Shown here: positions 1-9,990 of the stretch, piece by piece
Numbering within the stretch: position 1 is the first letter of the stretch
Layout: every line of letters begins with the position of its first letter
Assembly: GCF_000759025.1 (NCBI RefSeq)
Contig: NZ_JPOS01000077.1
Location: 55,560-119,559, forward strand
Length of the DNA stretch: 64,000 nt
Direction: 5' to 3'
Source: Phaeodactylibacter xiamenensis
Lineage (GTDB): Bacteria > Bacteroidota > Bacteroidia > Chitinophagales > Saprospiraceae
Notes under the pieces: generated by a model
What the model saw: the letters and a program-made list of their open reading frames with translations, nothing else
Database searches by the model: none
Told to the model about the DNA's origin: nothing
Made by a program: the position numbers and the translations under genes

Positions 1-321
1 GCCTGTATGGTCCTCATGGGGCAGTTCGTCCGCTTTGGCCCGGTTTACGCTCAAACCCCAGCTATAGTCTGGGAAGCTAATGACTCTATATGGTTTAAAA
101 AGGTAACGCAAATAGTAGCCGATACCGCACTGGCGGTATTTACGGCTGATGATCAGCTGAAGGCGCCTAAAGAAGGCGAGACCAATATTGCCGCTACCGC
201 TACGGCTCAGTTGCCAACCGAAAAAATGCTGCCCCAGCCCGTTTCAGATACACCCGGTTGGGCCAGGCGGTCTGCGCTGGGCACCGTAGAGAATACCCCG
301 CTTTTACTTATGATGCATTAG
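1..321 (+). CDS. Possible C-terminal part of an unidentified protein, cut by window edge
   Basis: The reading frame is open from base 1 to a TAG at 319-321, so a real gene would begin before the window. Codon use resembles the neighbouring genes, but the 106 or so visible residues show no domain, signal peptide or membrane segment I recognise. It is followed 86 bases later by the pullulanase gene on the same strand. It may equally be a chance open frame, since frame 3 also ends here after about 25 codons. Confidence 0.3.
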   Translation, partial: ACMVLMGQFVRFGPVYAQTPAIVWEANDSIWFKKVTQIVADTALAVFTADDQLKAPKEGETNIAATATAQLPTEKMLPQPVSDTPGWARRSALGTVENTPLLLMMH

Positions 322-407
322 TGCGGGAGCAGGGTTTTTTGCTAAAGACTATTTTTCTTATGCCCTGATCAGCCAAGTTTATCTATTTTTAGGACAAAAC
401 TGAATCC

Positions 408-2417
408 ATGCTCCGTTCATTTTTGATCCTAATTGCTACCAGTATGATTGTGGCCTCCTGCCAATCCGAAGGCTATCTGCCTCCACAGTACGATTCTTAT
501 GATGATTACCCGGTTTATACCGGTAATGACCTTGGGCTGACTTACACGCCTGAGTCGTCCGGCTTCCGATTGTGGTCGCCCGCTGCTCAGGCCGTACGCC
601 TCCATTTTTACAGTCAGCCGCTGGGGGGAGATCCCACCCGTACCACCGAAATGGAGCCTGCAGAACAAGGCACCTGGACGGCCTCATTCAAGGAGGACCT
701 CCTGGGTACCTTCTACGCTTACCAGGTCAAGGTAGAGGACAACTGGCGGGAGCCGGTGCCCGGCCCTTACACCAAAGCCGTAGGCACTAATGGCATGCGC
801 GGGCAGGTGATTGACCTCAATGCCACCAATCCGGAAGGCTGGAGCGAGGACAAGCGGCCGCCTTTTGATGCTATCACCGATGCCGTAGTTTATGAACTGC
901 ACATCCGTGATGTATCCATCCACCCTGAATCGGGCATTACGAACAAAGGGAAGTTTCTCGGGCTGGCAGAGACCGGGACCACCACGCCGGATGGTACGCC
1001 CACTGGCCTGGACCATATCGCTGATCTCGGGGTTACCCATGTCCATATTCTCCCTGCTTTCGACTTCCGGTCTATTGATGAAAGCAAGCCGGAAGGAGAA
1101 CGACGCTACAACTGGGGTTATGACCCTCAAAACTATAACGTGCCGGAAGGCAGCTATTCCATGGACCCTGCCGATGGGGCTTCCCGTATCCGGGAGTTCA
1201 AAACCATGGTACAAGCCCTCCATAATAAAGGCATAAGGGTGGTGCTGGATGTTGTCTACAACCACACCGGCTTCACGGAGAACTCCCTGTTCAACGAACT
1301 TGTGCCCGGCTATTACTACCGCCACAATGAAGACGGCAGCTTTTCCAATGCTTCCGGCTGTGGCAACGAAACCGCCTCCGAGCGGGCTATGGTACGGAAG
1401 TTCATCGTGGAAAGCGTAAAATACTGGGCAGAGGAATACCATATGGACGGCTTTCGGTTCGACCTCATGGCCATTCATGATATTGAAACGATGAACGAGG
1501 TTACGGAAGCCCTTGCCGATATCGACCCCAGCATCATCGTTTACGGCGAAGGCTGGACAGCCGGGGACAGCCCGCTTCCGGTGTCCCATCGGGCATTGAA
1601 AGCCAAAGTCGCTCAGATGCCGGATGTGGCCGCTTTCAGTGATGACATCCGGGACGGGCTAAAGGGCAGCGTTTTTGAACATGAAGAAAAAGGTTTTGTC
1701 AGCGGTAAGCCCGGACGGGAAGAAGACGTAAAGTTCGGCATCGTAGCCTCCACGGCCCACCCACAGGTGGATTATCAAAAAGTGGCCTATTCGGACAGCC
1801 CCTGGGCGGCTCACCCCACACAGACGATGACTTATGTCTCCTGTCACGACAACCACACCCTCTGGGACCGGCTGGCATTGTCCTGCCCTGATGACAGCGA
1901 GGAAGAACGCATCAAAATGCATAAGCTCGCCCTGGCTACGGTACTGACTTCCCAGGGGACGGCTTTTCTGCATGCGGGTACGGAATTTCTGCGTACTAAG
2001 GATGGCGTGGAAAACTCCTTCGAATCTCCGGACAGTATTAATCAGATGGATTGGCCGCGCAAAGCACAGTACGCCGGCGTCAACGGCTACGTCAAAGGGC
2101 TCATTGCGCTGCGTAAAGCCCATCCGGCATTCCGGATGCGGACCACGGCTGAAGTGAAGAAACATTTGGCCTTTCTGGATACAGGCGAAAGCAGTAATCT
2201 GATCGCCTATCAGATTGCCGACGGAGCTAATGGAGACGACTGGTCCAATATTGTTGTCGTCCTCAACGGCAATGAAGACTATCAGAGTGTCAACATCCCG
2301 GAAGGAGCCTGGACTATTGCCGTGGATGGCGGGCAGGTAAGCCCGGAAGGGCTCGGCACCATAGAAGGAGGTGTGCTGCAGATCCCGGGCAGAACCGCTA
2401 TGGTGCTTTACCAGTAA
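408..2417 (+). CDS. pulA: Type I pullulanase (GH13), lipoprotein
   Basis: Debranching enzyme that hydrolyses alpha-1,6 links of pullulan and branched maltodextrins. The 669-residue protein starts with a lipoprotein signal (hydrophobic stretch ending SMIVASC), so it is probably anchored at the cell surface or in the periplasm. An N-terminal CBM48-like beta domain (about 40-130) precedes the catalytic barrel. The motif YNWGYDP, diagnostic of type I pullulanases, is at 234-240. The GH13 regions are visible: DVVYNHTG, DGFRFDLM with nucleophile D352, YGEGW with acid/base E381, and CHDNHT with D481. The MFS carrier gene follows 32 bases downstream on the same strand and would take up the products. 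The ATG at 408 is chosen because it precedes the signal peptide directly. Confidence 0.95.
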   Translation: MLRSFLILIATSMIVASCQSEGYLPPQYDSYDDYPVYTGNDLGLTYTPESSGFRLWSPAAQAVRLHFYSQPLGGDPTRTTEMEPAEQGTWTASFKEDLLGTFYAYQVKVEDNWREPVPGPYTKAVGTNGMRGQVIDLNATNPEGWSEDKRPPFDAITDAVVYELHIRDVSIHPESGITNKGKFLGLAETGTTTPDGTPTGLDHIADLGVTHVHILPAFDFRSIDESKPEGERRYNWGYDPQNYNVPEGSYSMDPADGASRIREFKTMVQALHNKGIRVVLDVVYNHTGFTENSLFNELVPGYYYRHNEDGSFSNASGCGNETASERAMVRKFIVESVKYWAEEYHMDGFRFDLMAIHDIETMNEVTEALADIDPSIIVYGEGWTAGDSPLPVSHRALKAKVAQMPDVAAFSDDIRDGLKGSVFEHEEKGFVSGKPGREEDVKFGIVASTAHPQVDYQKVAYSDSPWAAHPTQTMTYVSCHDNHTLWDRLALSCPDDSEEERIKMHKLALATVLTSQGTAFLHAGTEFLRTKDGVENSFESPDSINQMDWPRKAQYAGVNGYVKGLIALRKAHPAFRMRTTAEVKKHLAFLDTGESSNLIAYQIADGANGDDWSNIVVVLNGNEDYQSVNIPEGAWTIAVDGGQVSPEGLGTIEGGVLQIPGRTAMVLYQ

Positions 2418-2449
2418 CCTTCTGATAACAAACAAAAAACAAGCGAACT

Positions 2450-3940
2450 ATGCTGGACATGCAAAAGCGGTTGACGAACTTCTTCTATGTCAACCTCAGC
2501 CTTCCCGCTACCGCCATGGGCTTTGCTCTTTCGGTACAGATTTCTGCCCTGAGCTGGATTCTCAGCACTCAGTACCACCTGGAAATAGAGGACATTGGAC
2601 TGGTTTGGGCTGCCGGCCCCATAGCGGGCATTATCGGACAGGTCCTCATCGGTGTAATCAGTGATAATGTGTGGTTTTTGAATGGGCGGCGGCGCCCTTT
2701 CATACTCATTGGCGGTGTACTGGCGGCGCTTATGCTTCTGGCGCTGCCTAATATCGGAGTCATTTCAGATGCAATGGGGGCGGAGTCTATTCTGGGCATT
2801 GCTATTATTGTAGCGCTAACCCTTGATCTGGCCATCAATGTGAGCTTTAATCCTACACGCTCCATCATTGCAGATGTTACCCCCGAGGGCAAAGAACGCA
2901 CCAAAGGATACACCTGGATGCAGACCATTTCGGGTACATTCGGCGTACTGGCTTATGCGGTAGGTGCCATTTGGAACAACTTTGTACTCATTTATTTCGG
3001 AGCTGGCCTGGTGCTCGTCCTTTCGGTACTGCCCGTCTTTTTTATAGAAGAACCCCGGGTGCTTAAGAGTTCCGGAGCGGAAGAGGAAAACGAAACGAAA
3101 CCAGGCTTTTCCCTTTCGGAAACGCTGAATGCCATACGGCCCCTTTGGGGATTCCTGGTCTATGCCATTTATGCCATGACTTTACGGATAATGGATATTG
3201 ACCGGGAGCCGGGTTTTGTGGAGGGCTTCTGCCTGGCGCTTACTGCGGTGGTGATGATACAAGCCCTGCTCAAGAGTGAAACCGGGAAGCGTAAATCAGA
3301 GGCGGGGCTGATCGGTTTTCAGAAAGTACTGGCGGCTCATTCCTTCACCTGGATTGGGGTGCAGACCATGTTTGTCTACATGTTTTCCTACGTGCAGCAC
3401 GATGTGTACGGCTTCAGGGCGGGCGATGTGATTCCTGAAGACATTAAAATCGAAATGGGCCGGGTGGTCTCAATTGCTTTCCTGGTCCTTAATGCGGTTG
3501 CTGCCATCCTGCCTGCAACCGTTCTGGAGCCAATGGCGGATAAATTTGGGCGCGTTAAAGTACACTTTGCCTGTATTGCTGTGATGGCGGTTGGGTACTT
3601 CAGCTTTTTGGTGCCGGGTATCAGCCCAACGCTCATTTATGTGCTGATGGGCGTGGCGGGCGTCGGCTGGGCAGCTACCGTGAGCCTGCCCTTTGCCATC
3701 ATGTCGCAAAAAGTGGATCAGGCTAAAATGGGGCTTTACATGGGGCTGTTCAACCTGTCGGTAGTGTTGCCTCAGCTAGTTGCCAGTTTAGGTGTGGGGC
3801 AGCTGATTGGCAACGCCGAAAATAAGAGCATCACCTTCGTGGTATGTGGCGTGACGCTCGGTATTTCTGCCCTGGCCTGGCTTATGGTTAAGGAAGAACA
3901 GACCGGAGACGCAGCAGCGGTTGCGCCGGCAGGACATTAG
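2450..3940 (+). CDS. MFS sugar transporter (sucrose/maltose GPH type)
   Basis: Inner-membrane carrier of 496 residues with about twelve hydrophobic segments. The N-terminal half contains the stretch WAAGPIAGIIGQ followed by the loop motif GRRRPFI, which is typical of the sucrose/maltose (SLC45/GPH-like) branch of the major facilitator superfamily. A longer hydrophilic loop near 205-235 (EEENETKPGF) separates the halves. It lies 32 bases after the pullulanase gene, so the two are probably one operon, and import of maltose or maltodextrin is the natural inference. An alternative start is Met4 (2459). Substrate cannot be read from sequence alone. Confidence 0.85.
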   Translation: MLDMQKRLTNFFYVNLSLPATAMGFALSVQISALSWILSTQYHLEIEDIGLVWAAGPIAGIIGQVLIGVISDNVWFLNGRRRPFILIGGVLAALMLLALPNIGVISDAMGAESILGIAIIVALTLDLAINVSFNPTRSIIADVTPEGKERTKGYTWMQTISGTFGVLAYAVGAIWNNFVLIYFGAGLVLVLSVLPVFFIEEPRVLKSSGAEEENETKPGFSLSETLNAIRPLWGFLVYAIYAMTLRIMDIDREPGFVEGFCLALTAVVMIQALLKSETGKRKSEAGLIGFQKVLAAHSFTWIGVQTMFVYMFSYVQHDVYGFRAGDVIPEDIKIEMGRVVSIAFLVLNAVAAILPATVLEPMADKFGRVKVHFACIAVMAVGYFSFLVPGISPTLIYVLMGVAGVGWAATVSLPFAIMSQKVDQAKMGLYMGLFNLSVVLPQLVASLGVGQLIGNAENKSITFVVCGVTLGISALAWLMVKEEQTGDAAAVAPAGH

Positions 3941-3941
3941 A

Positions 3942-3982
3942 AAACAGGAAACCCGCATTTTTTCATAGCTGGTTTCCTGTTT
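3942..3982. terminator. Long hairpin between convergent genes
   Basis: AAACAGGAAACC (3942-3953) is exactly complementary to GGTTTCCTGTTT (3971-3982), with a 17-base loop. It lies between the ends of the convergent MFS and HU/SPOR genes, so it probably serves as a bidirectional terminator, although no clear T-run follows on either side. Confidence 0.6.
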
Positions 3983-3985
3983 CAC

Positions 3986-4981
3986 CTACCACCGGTACAG
4001 TTTGGCATCCTTTGTAAACCGCTTACGCACATCCTGAATCGCTGCTTCAATCTCGGCTTCGGAGCGGTAAGTCCGCTGTACGCCTACTTTAGTCAGATTG
4101 CCTGCTTTTTCGGTATAGGGTTCGTACCCGGCATCGTAGATGTCGTCGATGAGTTGCTTTACATTATCCGGGTTGCCAAAGACCCCAACAATAATGACGT
4201 AAGACTGCTGCCCGGGAACAGGTGTAGGCTGTTCCGTATCTGTGCTTTCCGCTCTTTCGGAAGAGCTTTCCGCCTTGTTTTCTGATTCCGCCACAGCTTC
4301 GTTCTCTGACGGAGCCGCATTAGCTGATGCTTCGTCACCCGGCCGCACGTTCACTCTTGAAGTCGGCACAGGGTGCAGGGGTTGCTCCTGTGTCTGATCA
4401 GCACCAAAGAGCAGGAAATAGATGGCTACGCCAACCACGATTGTTGCCGCTCCAATAGCTGCAATCAGCCCATTGTTCGTGGCTTGTGCTTTTTTCGCCG
4501 ATACGGGGCGTGCGGCTGTTTTTCCAGGCTGTTCCTTCACCGGTTGGGCCCGGTGGGACCGGGCTACCGGATAGAAGCTTACCGTGGGCAGCCCATAGGA
4601 TTCCACATCGTAGTTATTCCCGTCAGGTAAGAATTGCAGATTGTTTTCATAGTCCCGGTACAAGCGCCCCACTTTGGGGAAGACGACAATTTCTCTTCGC
4701 CCAATCGCTTCTTTTACTTCATGGACGTAATCCTCAAGCGTCTTTGCAGCATCTGTAGCCGGCAGGCCGTAGCGGTCCTGAATCATGCTGCATAACAGGC
4801 CATCATCGCTCACCAAATTGGGATTGAAGGAAATGGTATTCCCCGGTGGGTGCAACTCCCCCTGCACCTGATCAATTACTGCAGGCTGATAGGCAGCCTC
4901 AAAGCTGCCCAGCCCTGGCAGGGCAACGGCCTTATTTTTGTAAAGAAGTAAACTGATATAACTACCTATATCCATTTCCAT
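3986..4981 (-). CDS. HU-CCDC81 and SPOR domain membrane protein
   Basis: A 331-residue protein with three parts. Residues 1-140 match the two Bacteroidota HU-CCDC81 domains (GLGSFEA near 23-29, IVVFPKVGRL near 98-107). A single membrane helix lies at about 171-193. Residues 257-331 form a SPOR domain (SYVIIVGVFG through VGVQRTYRSEAE). SPOR domains bind denuded peptidoglycan glycan strands at division sites, so a role in cell-envelope organisation is likely. The linker between helix and SPOR is Glu/Ala/Ser-rich. It is divergent from metH; the 195 bases between the two start codons contain promoter elements for both. Confidence 0.85.
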   Translation of the reverse strand: MEMDIGSYISLLLYKNKAVALPGLGSFEAAYQPAVIDQVQGELHPPGNTISFNPNLVSDDGLLCSMIQDRYGLPATDAAKTLEDYVHEVKEAIGRREIVVFPKVGRLYRDYENNLQFLPDGNNYDVESYGLPTVSFYPVARSHRAQPVKEQPGKTAARPVSAKKAQATNNGLIAAIGAATIVVGVAIYFLLFGADQTQEQPLHPVPTSRVNVRPGDEASANAAPSENEAVAESENKAESSSERAESTDTEQPTPVPGQQSYVIIVGVFGNPDNVKQLIDDIYDAGYEPYTEKAGNLTKVGVQRTYRSEAEIEAAIQDVRKRFTKDAKLYRW

Positions 4982-5030
4982 ATCTGCTGCTTTTTGCTGT
5001 ATTCCGGGCGGTTGTGCCGCCTCAGCTCTG

Positions 5031-5038
5031 CAAAGGTA
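5031..5038 (-). promoter_or_regulatory. Putative -7 element (TAnnTTTG) for the HU/SPOR gene
   Basis: On the minus strand the sequence reads TACCTTTG, a perfect match to the Bacteroidota -7 consensus, 50 bases before the ATG at 4981. No TTG is found at the usual spacing upstream, so the call rests on this element only. Confidence 0.4.
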
Positions 5039-5082
5039 CGCCTTTAGGCATTAAAATGCTCACTTGACTAAGCTAATCAATT

Positions 5083-5112
5083 TTGGCCACTTTCCAATAT
5101 ATGCTACCTTTG
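5083..5112 (+). promoter_or_regulatory. Bacteroidota-type promoter of metH
   Basis: TTG (5083-5085), a 19-base spacer, then TACCTTTG (5105-5112) match the -33/-7 consensus of Bacteroidota housekeeping sigma. Transcription would begin near 5119, giving a leader of about 58 bases to the ATG at 5177. I saw no convincing cobalamin or SAM riboswitch fold in this short leader. Confidence 0.7.
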
Positions 5113-5176
5113 GCAACCACAATTTAGGGTATTTGTTATACCTGCTGTGGTCAATCCTTCAAAACTTAACGCATTC

Positions 5177-8100
5177 ATGTCGATCCGCGATATACTCCAG
5201 CAAAGAATTCTAGTCATTGACGGTGCTATGGGCACTATGATTCAGCAGTACCAACTTAAGGAAGCTGACTACCGTGGCCAGCGATTTGCAGACTGGCCCC
5301 GGGATATTCAGGGGAACAACGATATTTTGTCCATTACCCAGCCCCAAATCATAGAGGCGATCCACAAGGCTTACCTGGAAGCCGGAGCGGACATCATTGA
5401 AACCAATACTTTCAGCGGTACCCGTATTGCCCAGGCCGACTATGGTATGGAGGAATACGCCTACGAGATCAACCTCAAGGCGGCGCAGGCTGCCCGCAGG
5501 GCTGCCGATGAATTTACGGCTAAAAACCCGGAGCGCCCCCGGTTTGTCGCTGGTGCTATAGGGCCGACTAACCGCACGGCCTCGCTATCTCCTGATGTTA
5601 ACGACCCCGGCTACCGGGCGGTTACCTTCGATGAGCTGCGGGACAATTACTACGAGCAGGCCAAAGGCCTTATGGATGGCGGAGCCGACCTCTTCCTCAT
5701 CGAAACCGTTTTCGATACGCTCAATGCCAAAGCGGCTCTCTTTGCTATTGACTTGTTGCATGAGGAACGGGGCAGGGAACTGCCTGTCATGGTGTCGGGT
5801 ACGATTACGGATGCCAGCGGAAGAACGCTATCAGGCCAAACTGCTGAGGCGTTCTGGATTTCCGTCAGCCACATGCCGCTGCTTAGTGTGGGGCTGAATT
5901 GTGCGTTGGGTGCACAGGAAATGCGCCCGCATATTGAGGCGCTTTCCGATATGGCCGATTGCTTCATTAGTGCTTATCCCAATGCCGGCCTGCCCAATGA
6001 ATTTGGAGAATACGACCAGGAACCGGAAGAAATGAAAAAATACATCCGGGATTTTGCGGAGAGTGGCTTCGTCAATATCATTGGGGGGTGCTGTGGGACT
6101 ACCCCTGAGCATATTCAGCTCATGGCTGAGGCTGTAGCCGGTTTACCTCCGCGCCAGGTCTCCCCATCTCCGGAATACACCCTGCTTAGCGGGCTGGAAC
6201 CACTCATCATCCGCCCCGAGACCAACTTCGTTAATGTGGGAGAACGGACTAATGTCACCGGCTCCCGAAAGTTTGCACGCCTGATTAAATCCGGGGCGTA
6301 TGACGAGGCTCTTTCCGTAGCCCAGCATCAGGTGGAAGGCGGAGCACAGATCATTGACGTGAATATGGATGAAGGGCTGCTGGATTCTGAAAAAGCAATG
6401 ACGGATTTTCTCAACCTGGTCATGGCCGAACCTGATATTGCCAGGCTGCCCATTATGATCGACTCTTCCAAATTCTCCGTCATCGAAGCGGGGCTGAAGT
6501 GCGTTCAGGGCAAGTGCGTGGTCAATTCCATCTCCCTGAAGGAAGGGGAGGAGGCCTTTATCCAACAGGCGAAAACCGTTCGGCGCTATGGTGCCGCAAC
6601 GGTCGTCATGGCTTTTGACGAAGAAGGGCAGGCCGACACCATCGAGCGCAAGGTGGCCATTTGCGAGCGGGCCTATAACATTCTCACCCAACAGGTAGGC
6701 TTCCGTCCACAAGACATCATCTTCGATCCTAATATATTCGCAGTAGCCACTGGTATAGAGGCGCATAACGAATACGCCATTAACTTCATCGAAGCCACCC
6801 GTCTGATCAAGAAGCGCTGCCCGGGCGCAAAGGTCAGCGGTGGAGTAAGTAATATCAGTTTTTCTTTCCGGGGCAACAACGTAGTCCGGGAAGCTATGCA
6901 TGCTGCATTCCTTTACCACGCTATCAAAGCGGGCATGGATATGGGCATTGTGAATGCCGGCATGATTGAAGTATATGATGAGATACCCAGAGACCTGCTG
7001 GAACGGGTGGAAGATGTGCTTTTCAACCGAAGGGAAGATGCTACCGAGCGCCTCACCGACTTTGCCGAAAGCGTAAAGGGCGATGGCGGCCGGACCTTCA
7101 AAAAAGATACGGCCTGGCGGGAAGCGCCTCTGCACGAGCGCATCAAACATGCCCTGGTGCGTGGCATCACCGAACACATTGAAGCGGACGCGGAGGAGGC
7201 CAGGCAACAGCTGCCTTCACCTCTTGATGTGATTGAGGGCCCGCTGATGGATGGCATGAATGTAGTGGGCGACCTCTTTGGGGAAGGTAAGATGTTCCTG
7301 CCTCAGGTGGTGAAAAGCGCCCGGGTGATGAAGAAAGCCGTGGCTTATCTTACGCCTTATATTGAAGCTCAAAAAGCAGCGGGCGAAGACCGCAGTAAAG
7401 GCAAAGTCCTGCTGGCCACCGTCAAGGGCGATGTACACGATATCGGTAAGAATATCGTCGGCGTGGTCCTGGGCTGCAACAATTACGACATCATCGACAT
7501 GGGCGTGATGGTCCCGGCAGACAAAATACTCGCCAAGGCAAAGGAAACCGGTGCAGACATTATCGGACTGAGTGGACTGATTACGCCTTCGCTGGATGAG
7601 ATGGTGCATGTGGCAAAGGAGATGGAGCGGCAGGGCTTTACCGTGCCACTGCTGATTGGCGGGGCGACGACTTCTAAAACCCACACCGCAGTAAAAGTGG
7701 AGCCTCAGTACTCCGGCCCCGTTGTACACGTACTGGACGCCTCCCGGAGCGTATCAGTAGTCAGCAGTTTGCTCAACGAAAATGAAAGCCAACGGAGCAA
7801 CTACGTGCTGGACATCCGCAAGGACTACGAACGGGTACGCGAACTGCGCGGCAACCGAAAGTCCAACAAAAAGTACCATACCCTGAAACAAGCGAGAGCG
7901 CACCGGTTGGAGCTGGATTGGGCCGCCACCCCTGCCGTTAAGCCTGCACAGCCTGGCTTGCAGGTGATCGAAGATTACAATCTTGAAGATTTAACTGAAT
8001 TTATCGACTGGACGCCATTCTTCAGCAGCTGGCAGCTCAAAGGCAAGTTCCCGGCGATTTTGGAAGATGAAGTTGTAGGTATCGAAGCTCAAAAACTGTA

Positions 8101-8854
8101 CAATGATGCCCGCAGCATGCTCCGGCAGATTATTGATGAAAAGTGGCTGACCGCTAAAGCTGTATTTGGGCTGTTCCCTGCTAATGTAGTGGGTGAGGAA
8201 TCTGTCGCCGTATTTACCGGTGAGGATCGGAAAGAACAGCAAGCCCTGCTTCATTTTCTGCGGCAGCAGCGCCAAAAAGCACCCGGCCAGCCTAATTTGA
8301 GCCTGTCAGATTATATTCGAAAGGCGGAAGACGGGCCTGACTATATCGGCGCTTTTGCGGTAACGGCAGGCATTGGGATCGAACCTCACATCAAGCGCTT
8401 TGAAGCGGAGCACGATGACTACCATGCCATCATGCTTAAAGCGCTGGCTGACCGGCTTGCGGAGGCCTTAGCGGAGCGCCTGCATCAGCGGGTACGTAAG
8501 GAATTCTGGGGCTATGACCAGTCGGAAGAGCTGGATAATGAAGCGCTGATCGCGGAAAAATACAAGGGCATCCGCCCTGCTCCCGGCTACCCGGCCTGTC
8601 CGGAGCATACTGAAAAGGGGACCATTTGGGAACTCCTGAAGGTAGAGGAAAATATCGGTATCCAGCTAACCGAGTCCTATGCTATGTACCCGGCTGCCTC
8701 GGTGAGTGGTTACTACTTCGCTCATCCGGAATCGAAGTACTTTGGCCTGGGGCAGATCAGTAAAGATCAGGTGGAGGACTATGCCCGCCGCAAAGGAATG
8801 TCAGTGGAGGAAGCAGAACGTTGGCTGGCTCCGGTGCTGAATTATGATGTGTAA
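5177..8854 (+). CDS. metH: Cobalamin-dependent methionine synthase
   Basis: Transfers a methyl group from 5-methyltetrahydrofolate to homocysteine through cobalamin; cytoplasmic. All four modules are present in order: the homocysteine/zinc barrel (DGAMGTMIQ at the start, zinc ligands in GGCCGTTP at C305/C306), the pterin-binding barrel ([14 protein letters not shown]), the cobalamin module with [10 protein letters not shown] (lower ligand H754), and the C-terminal reactivation domain with [12 protein letters not shown]. The total of 1225 residues equals the usual length. The frame can be opened from a GTG at 5147, but the ATG at 5177 ([10 protein letters not shown]) fits the family N-terminus and the predicted transcript better. 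It appears to be transcribed alone, and its 3' end overlaps the convergent DUF819 gene by 13 bases. Confidence 0.98.
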   Translation: MSIRDILQQRILVIDGAMGTMIQQYQLKEADYRGQRFADWPRDIQGNNDILSITQPQIIEAIHKAYLEAGADIIETNTFSGTRIAQADYGMEEYAYEINLKAAQAARRAADEFTAKNPERPRFVAGAIGPTNRTASLSPDVNDPGYRAVTFDELRDNYYEQAKGLMDGGADLFLIETVFDTLNAKAALFAIDLLHEERGRELPVMVSGTITDASGRTLSGQTAEAFWISVSHMPLLSVGLNCALGAQEMRPHIEALSDMADCFISAYPNAGLPNEFGEYDQEPEEMKKYIRDFAESGFVNIIGGCCGTTPEHIQLMAEAVAGLPPRQVSPSPEYTLLSGLEPLIIRPETNFVNVGERTNVTGSRKFARLIKSGAYDEALSVAQHQVEGGAQIIDVNMDEGLLDSEKAMTDFLNLVMAEPDIARLPIMIDSSKFSVIEAGLKCVQGKCVVNSISLKEGEEAFIQQAKTVRRYGAATVVMAFDEEGQADTIERKVAICERAYNILTQQVGFRPQDIIFDPNIFAVATGIEAHNEYAINFIEATRLIKKRCPGAKVSGGVSNISFSFRGNNVVREAMHAAFLYHAIKAGMDMGIVNAGMIEVYDEIPRDLLERVEDVLFNRREDATERLTDFAESVKGDGGRTFKKDTAWREAPLHERIKHALVRGITEHIEADAEEARQQLPSPLDVIEGPLMDGMNVVGDLFGEGKMFLPQVVKSARVMKKAVAYLTPYIEAQKAAGEDRSKGKVLLATVKGDVHDIGKNIVGVVLGCNNYDIIDMGVMVPADKILAKAKETGADIIGLSGLITPSLDEMVHVAKEMERQGFTVPLLIGGATTSKTHTAVKVEPQYSGPVVHVLDASRSVSVVSSLLNENESQRSNYVLDIRKDYERVRELRGNRKSNKKYHTLKQARAHRLELDWAATPAVKPAQPGLQVIEDYNLEDLTEFIDWTPFFSSWQLKGKFPAILEDEVVGIEAQKLYNDARSMLRQIIDEKWLTAKAVFGLFPANVVGEESVAVFTGEDRKEQQALLHFLRQQRQKAPGQPNLSLSDYIRKAEDGPDYIGAFAVTAGIGIEPHIKRFEAEHDDYHAIMLKALADRLAEALAERLHQRVRKEFWGYDQSEELDNEALIAEKYKGIRPAPGYPACPEHTEKGTIWELLKVEENIGIQLTESYAMYPAASVSGYYFAHPESKYFGLGQISKDQVEDYARRKGMSVEEAERWLAPVLNYDV

Positions 8855-9987
8855 GCCTGCAACAGCCATTGCAACAGATAAGCCAGCCCGATGCCCAGGT
8901 AATTGCCAATGGCATAACCCAGCAATCCCATGGCGATGCCGGAAAGGATTAGCTGCCGGTTACCGGTGATGCTGGCGATCTGGCCTATAAACGGGGGGCC
9001 GTAGATGGCAGCTACGGAGGTAAAAAGAAAAGTGTCCCGATCAATACGGAAAAGCCGGGCCAGAAGCAGGTGCAAAAGGATAGTGCCCAGCAGGGCTACT
9101 GCTGTGAACTGAACAATGCCCAGCCCCTTTTCAAGAATACTTTGGAAATCGGCCAGCATGCCCAGAGCCACGCAAAAAATCAGCAGAAAGTATTCACCGG
9201 TCTCGAAGGTGTTTTCCCAGTTCCTGACGGTGGGTATAAAAGACACTGCCAGGCTCAGGCTCGTCAGCATCAGGATGAGAAACGCCAGTTGGCCCAGTTG
9301 GCCGTAGACCAGCCAGGTTAGCCCCAGAGCGCTGCCTATCACCAGCATCGTTAAGCCTATCGCACGGATGGCATGCCCGTAGCTGAATGCCTGGTAGGGG
9401 TCAGTTTCTGTTTCGTCCGCCGTTGCTGCCTTGTCGTGCTGAAACTCCGGCAGTACAGCTTTCAGCCATTTGGGCACCACCGAAGTGAGCAGCAACAGGT
9501 ACACGCCACCCAGCAGCACATCTGCCGCATTTACCAGAATGATGGTTTCCTGCGGTGCTTTCAGTGCGAGCCCGATGGCTTGCATGTTGGGTGTACCTCC
9601 GGTGTAAATCCCTGCGAGCATACCTGCCAGCCGCCAGGTATCCGGCAGGTCATTCAGGAACCAATATGCTGCGGCTAACGTTGCCACAACACCACTCAGC
9701 ACACACAACCCGAAGCTCAGCACGCTGCTGCCTGCGTGGGATAACCACCGTTTCAGGTCAGTTGCATAAAGCAGAAGTGGAATTGCAAACAAAATCCCGA
9801 CCTCCGTAGCGGTAGTTGAGAACGGATCGTTGAGCGGGAAAAGGCTGGTATTCTTGAGAAGAATGCCTGTTGCATAGCAGAGCACCACCGGGCTCAGCCA
9901 GTCCGGCAACAGCCCCCGGCGGGCAAGCCTGCGGCTCAGGAAAGGAACCCCCAGCAAGATCGCACCTTGCAGCAAAATCCAGGGCAT
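8842..9987 (-). CDS. DUF819 family integral membrane protein
   Basis: A 381-residue polytopic membrane protein with about ten to twelve hydrophobic segments. The stretch [15 protein letters not shown] (near 130-145) is characteristic of DUF819 (YjcL-like) proteins, whose substrate is unknown; the fold is thought to be transporter-like. It starts three bases after the stop of the Clp-like ATPase gene, so it is very likely the last gene of the minus-strand operon, and it runs 13 bases into metH on the other strand. Confidence 0.85.
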   Translation of the reverse strand: MPWILLQGAILLGVPFLSRRLARRGLLPDWLSPVVLCYATGILLKNTSLFPLNDPFSTTATEVGILFAIPLLLYATDLKRWLSHAGSSVLSFGLCVLSGVVATLAAAYWFLNDLPDTWRLAGMLAGIYTGGTPNMQAIGLALKAPQETIILVNAADVLLGGVYLLLLTSVVPKWLKAVLPEFQHDKAATADETETDPYQAFSYGHAIRAIGLTMLVIGSALGLTWLVYGQLGQLAFLILMLTSLSLAVSFIPTVRNWENTFETGEYFLLIFCVALGMLADFQSILEKGLGIVQFTAVALLGTILLHLLLARLFRIDRDTFLFTSVAAIYGPPFIGQIASITGNRQLILSGIAMGLLGYAIGNYLGIGLAYLLQWLLQAYTS

Positions 9988-9990
9988 GAG

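Noticed and set aside
684..1589. 301-codon minus-strand frame inside the pullulanase gene
   Set aside because: Shadow of a gene whose catalytic motifs are all intact on the plus strand; no domain or codon support.
5113..5176. Cobalamin or SAM riboswitch before metH
   Set aside because: The predicted leader is only about 58 bases and shows no B12-box or SAM-type conserved core.
5147..5176. GTG start for metH at 5147
   Set aside because: It would add ten residues not found in the family, while the ATG at 5177 gives the expected N-terminus.
6143..7207. 354-codon minus-strand frame inside metH
   Set aside because: Antisense shadow of the conserved pterin and cobalamin modules.
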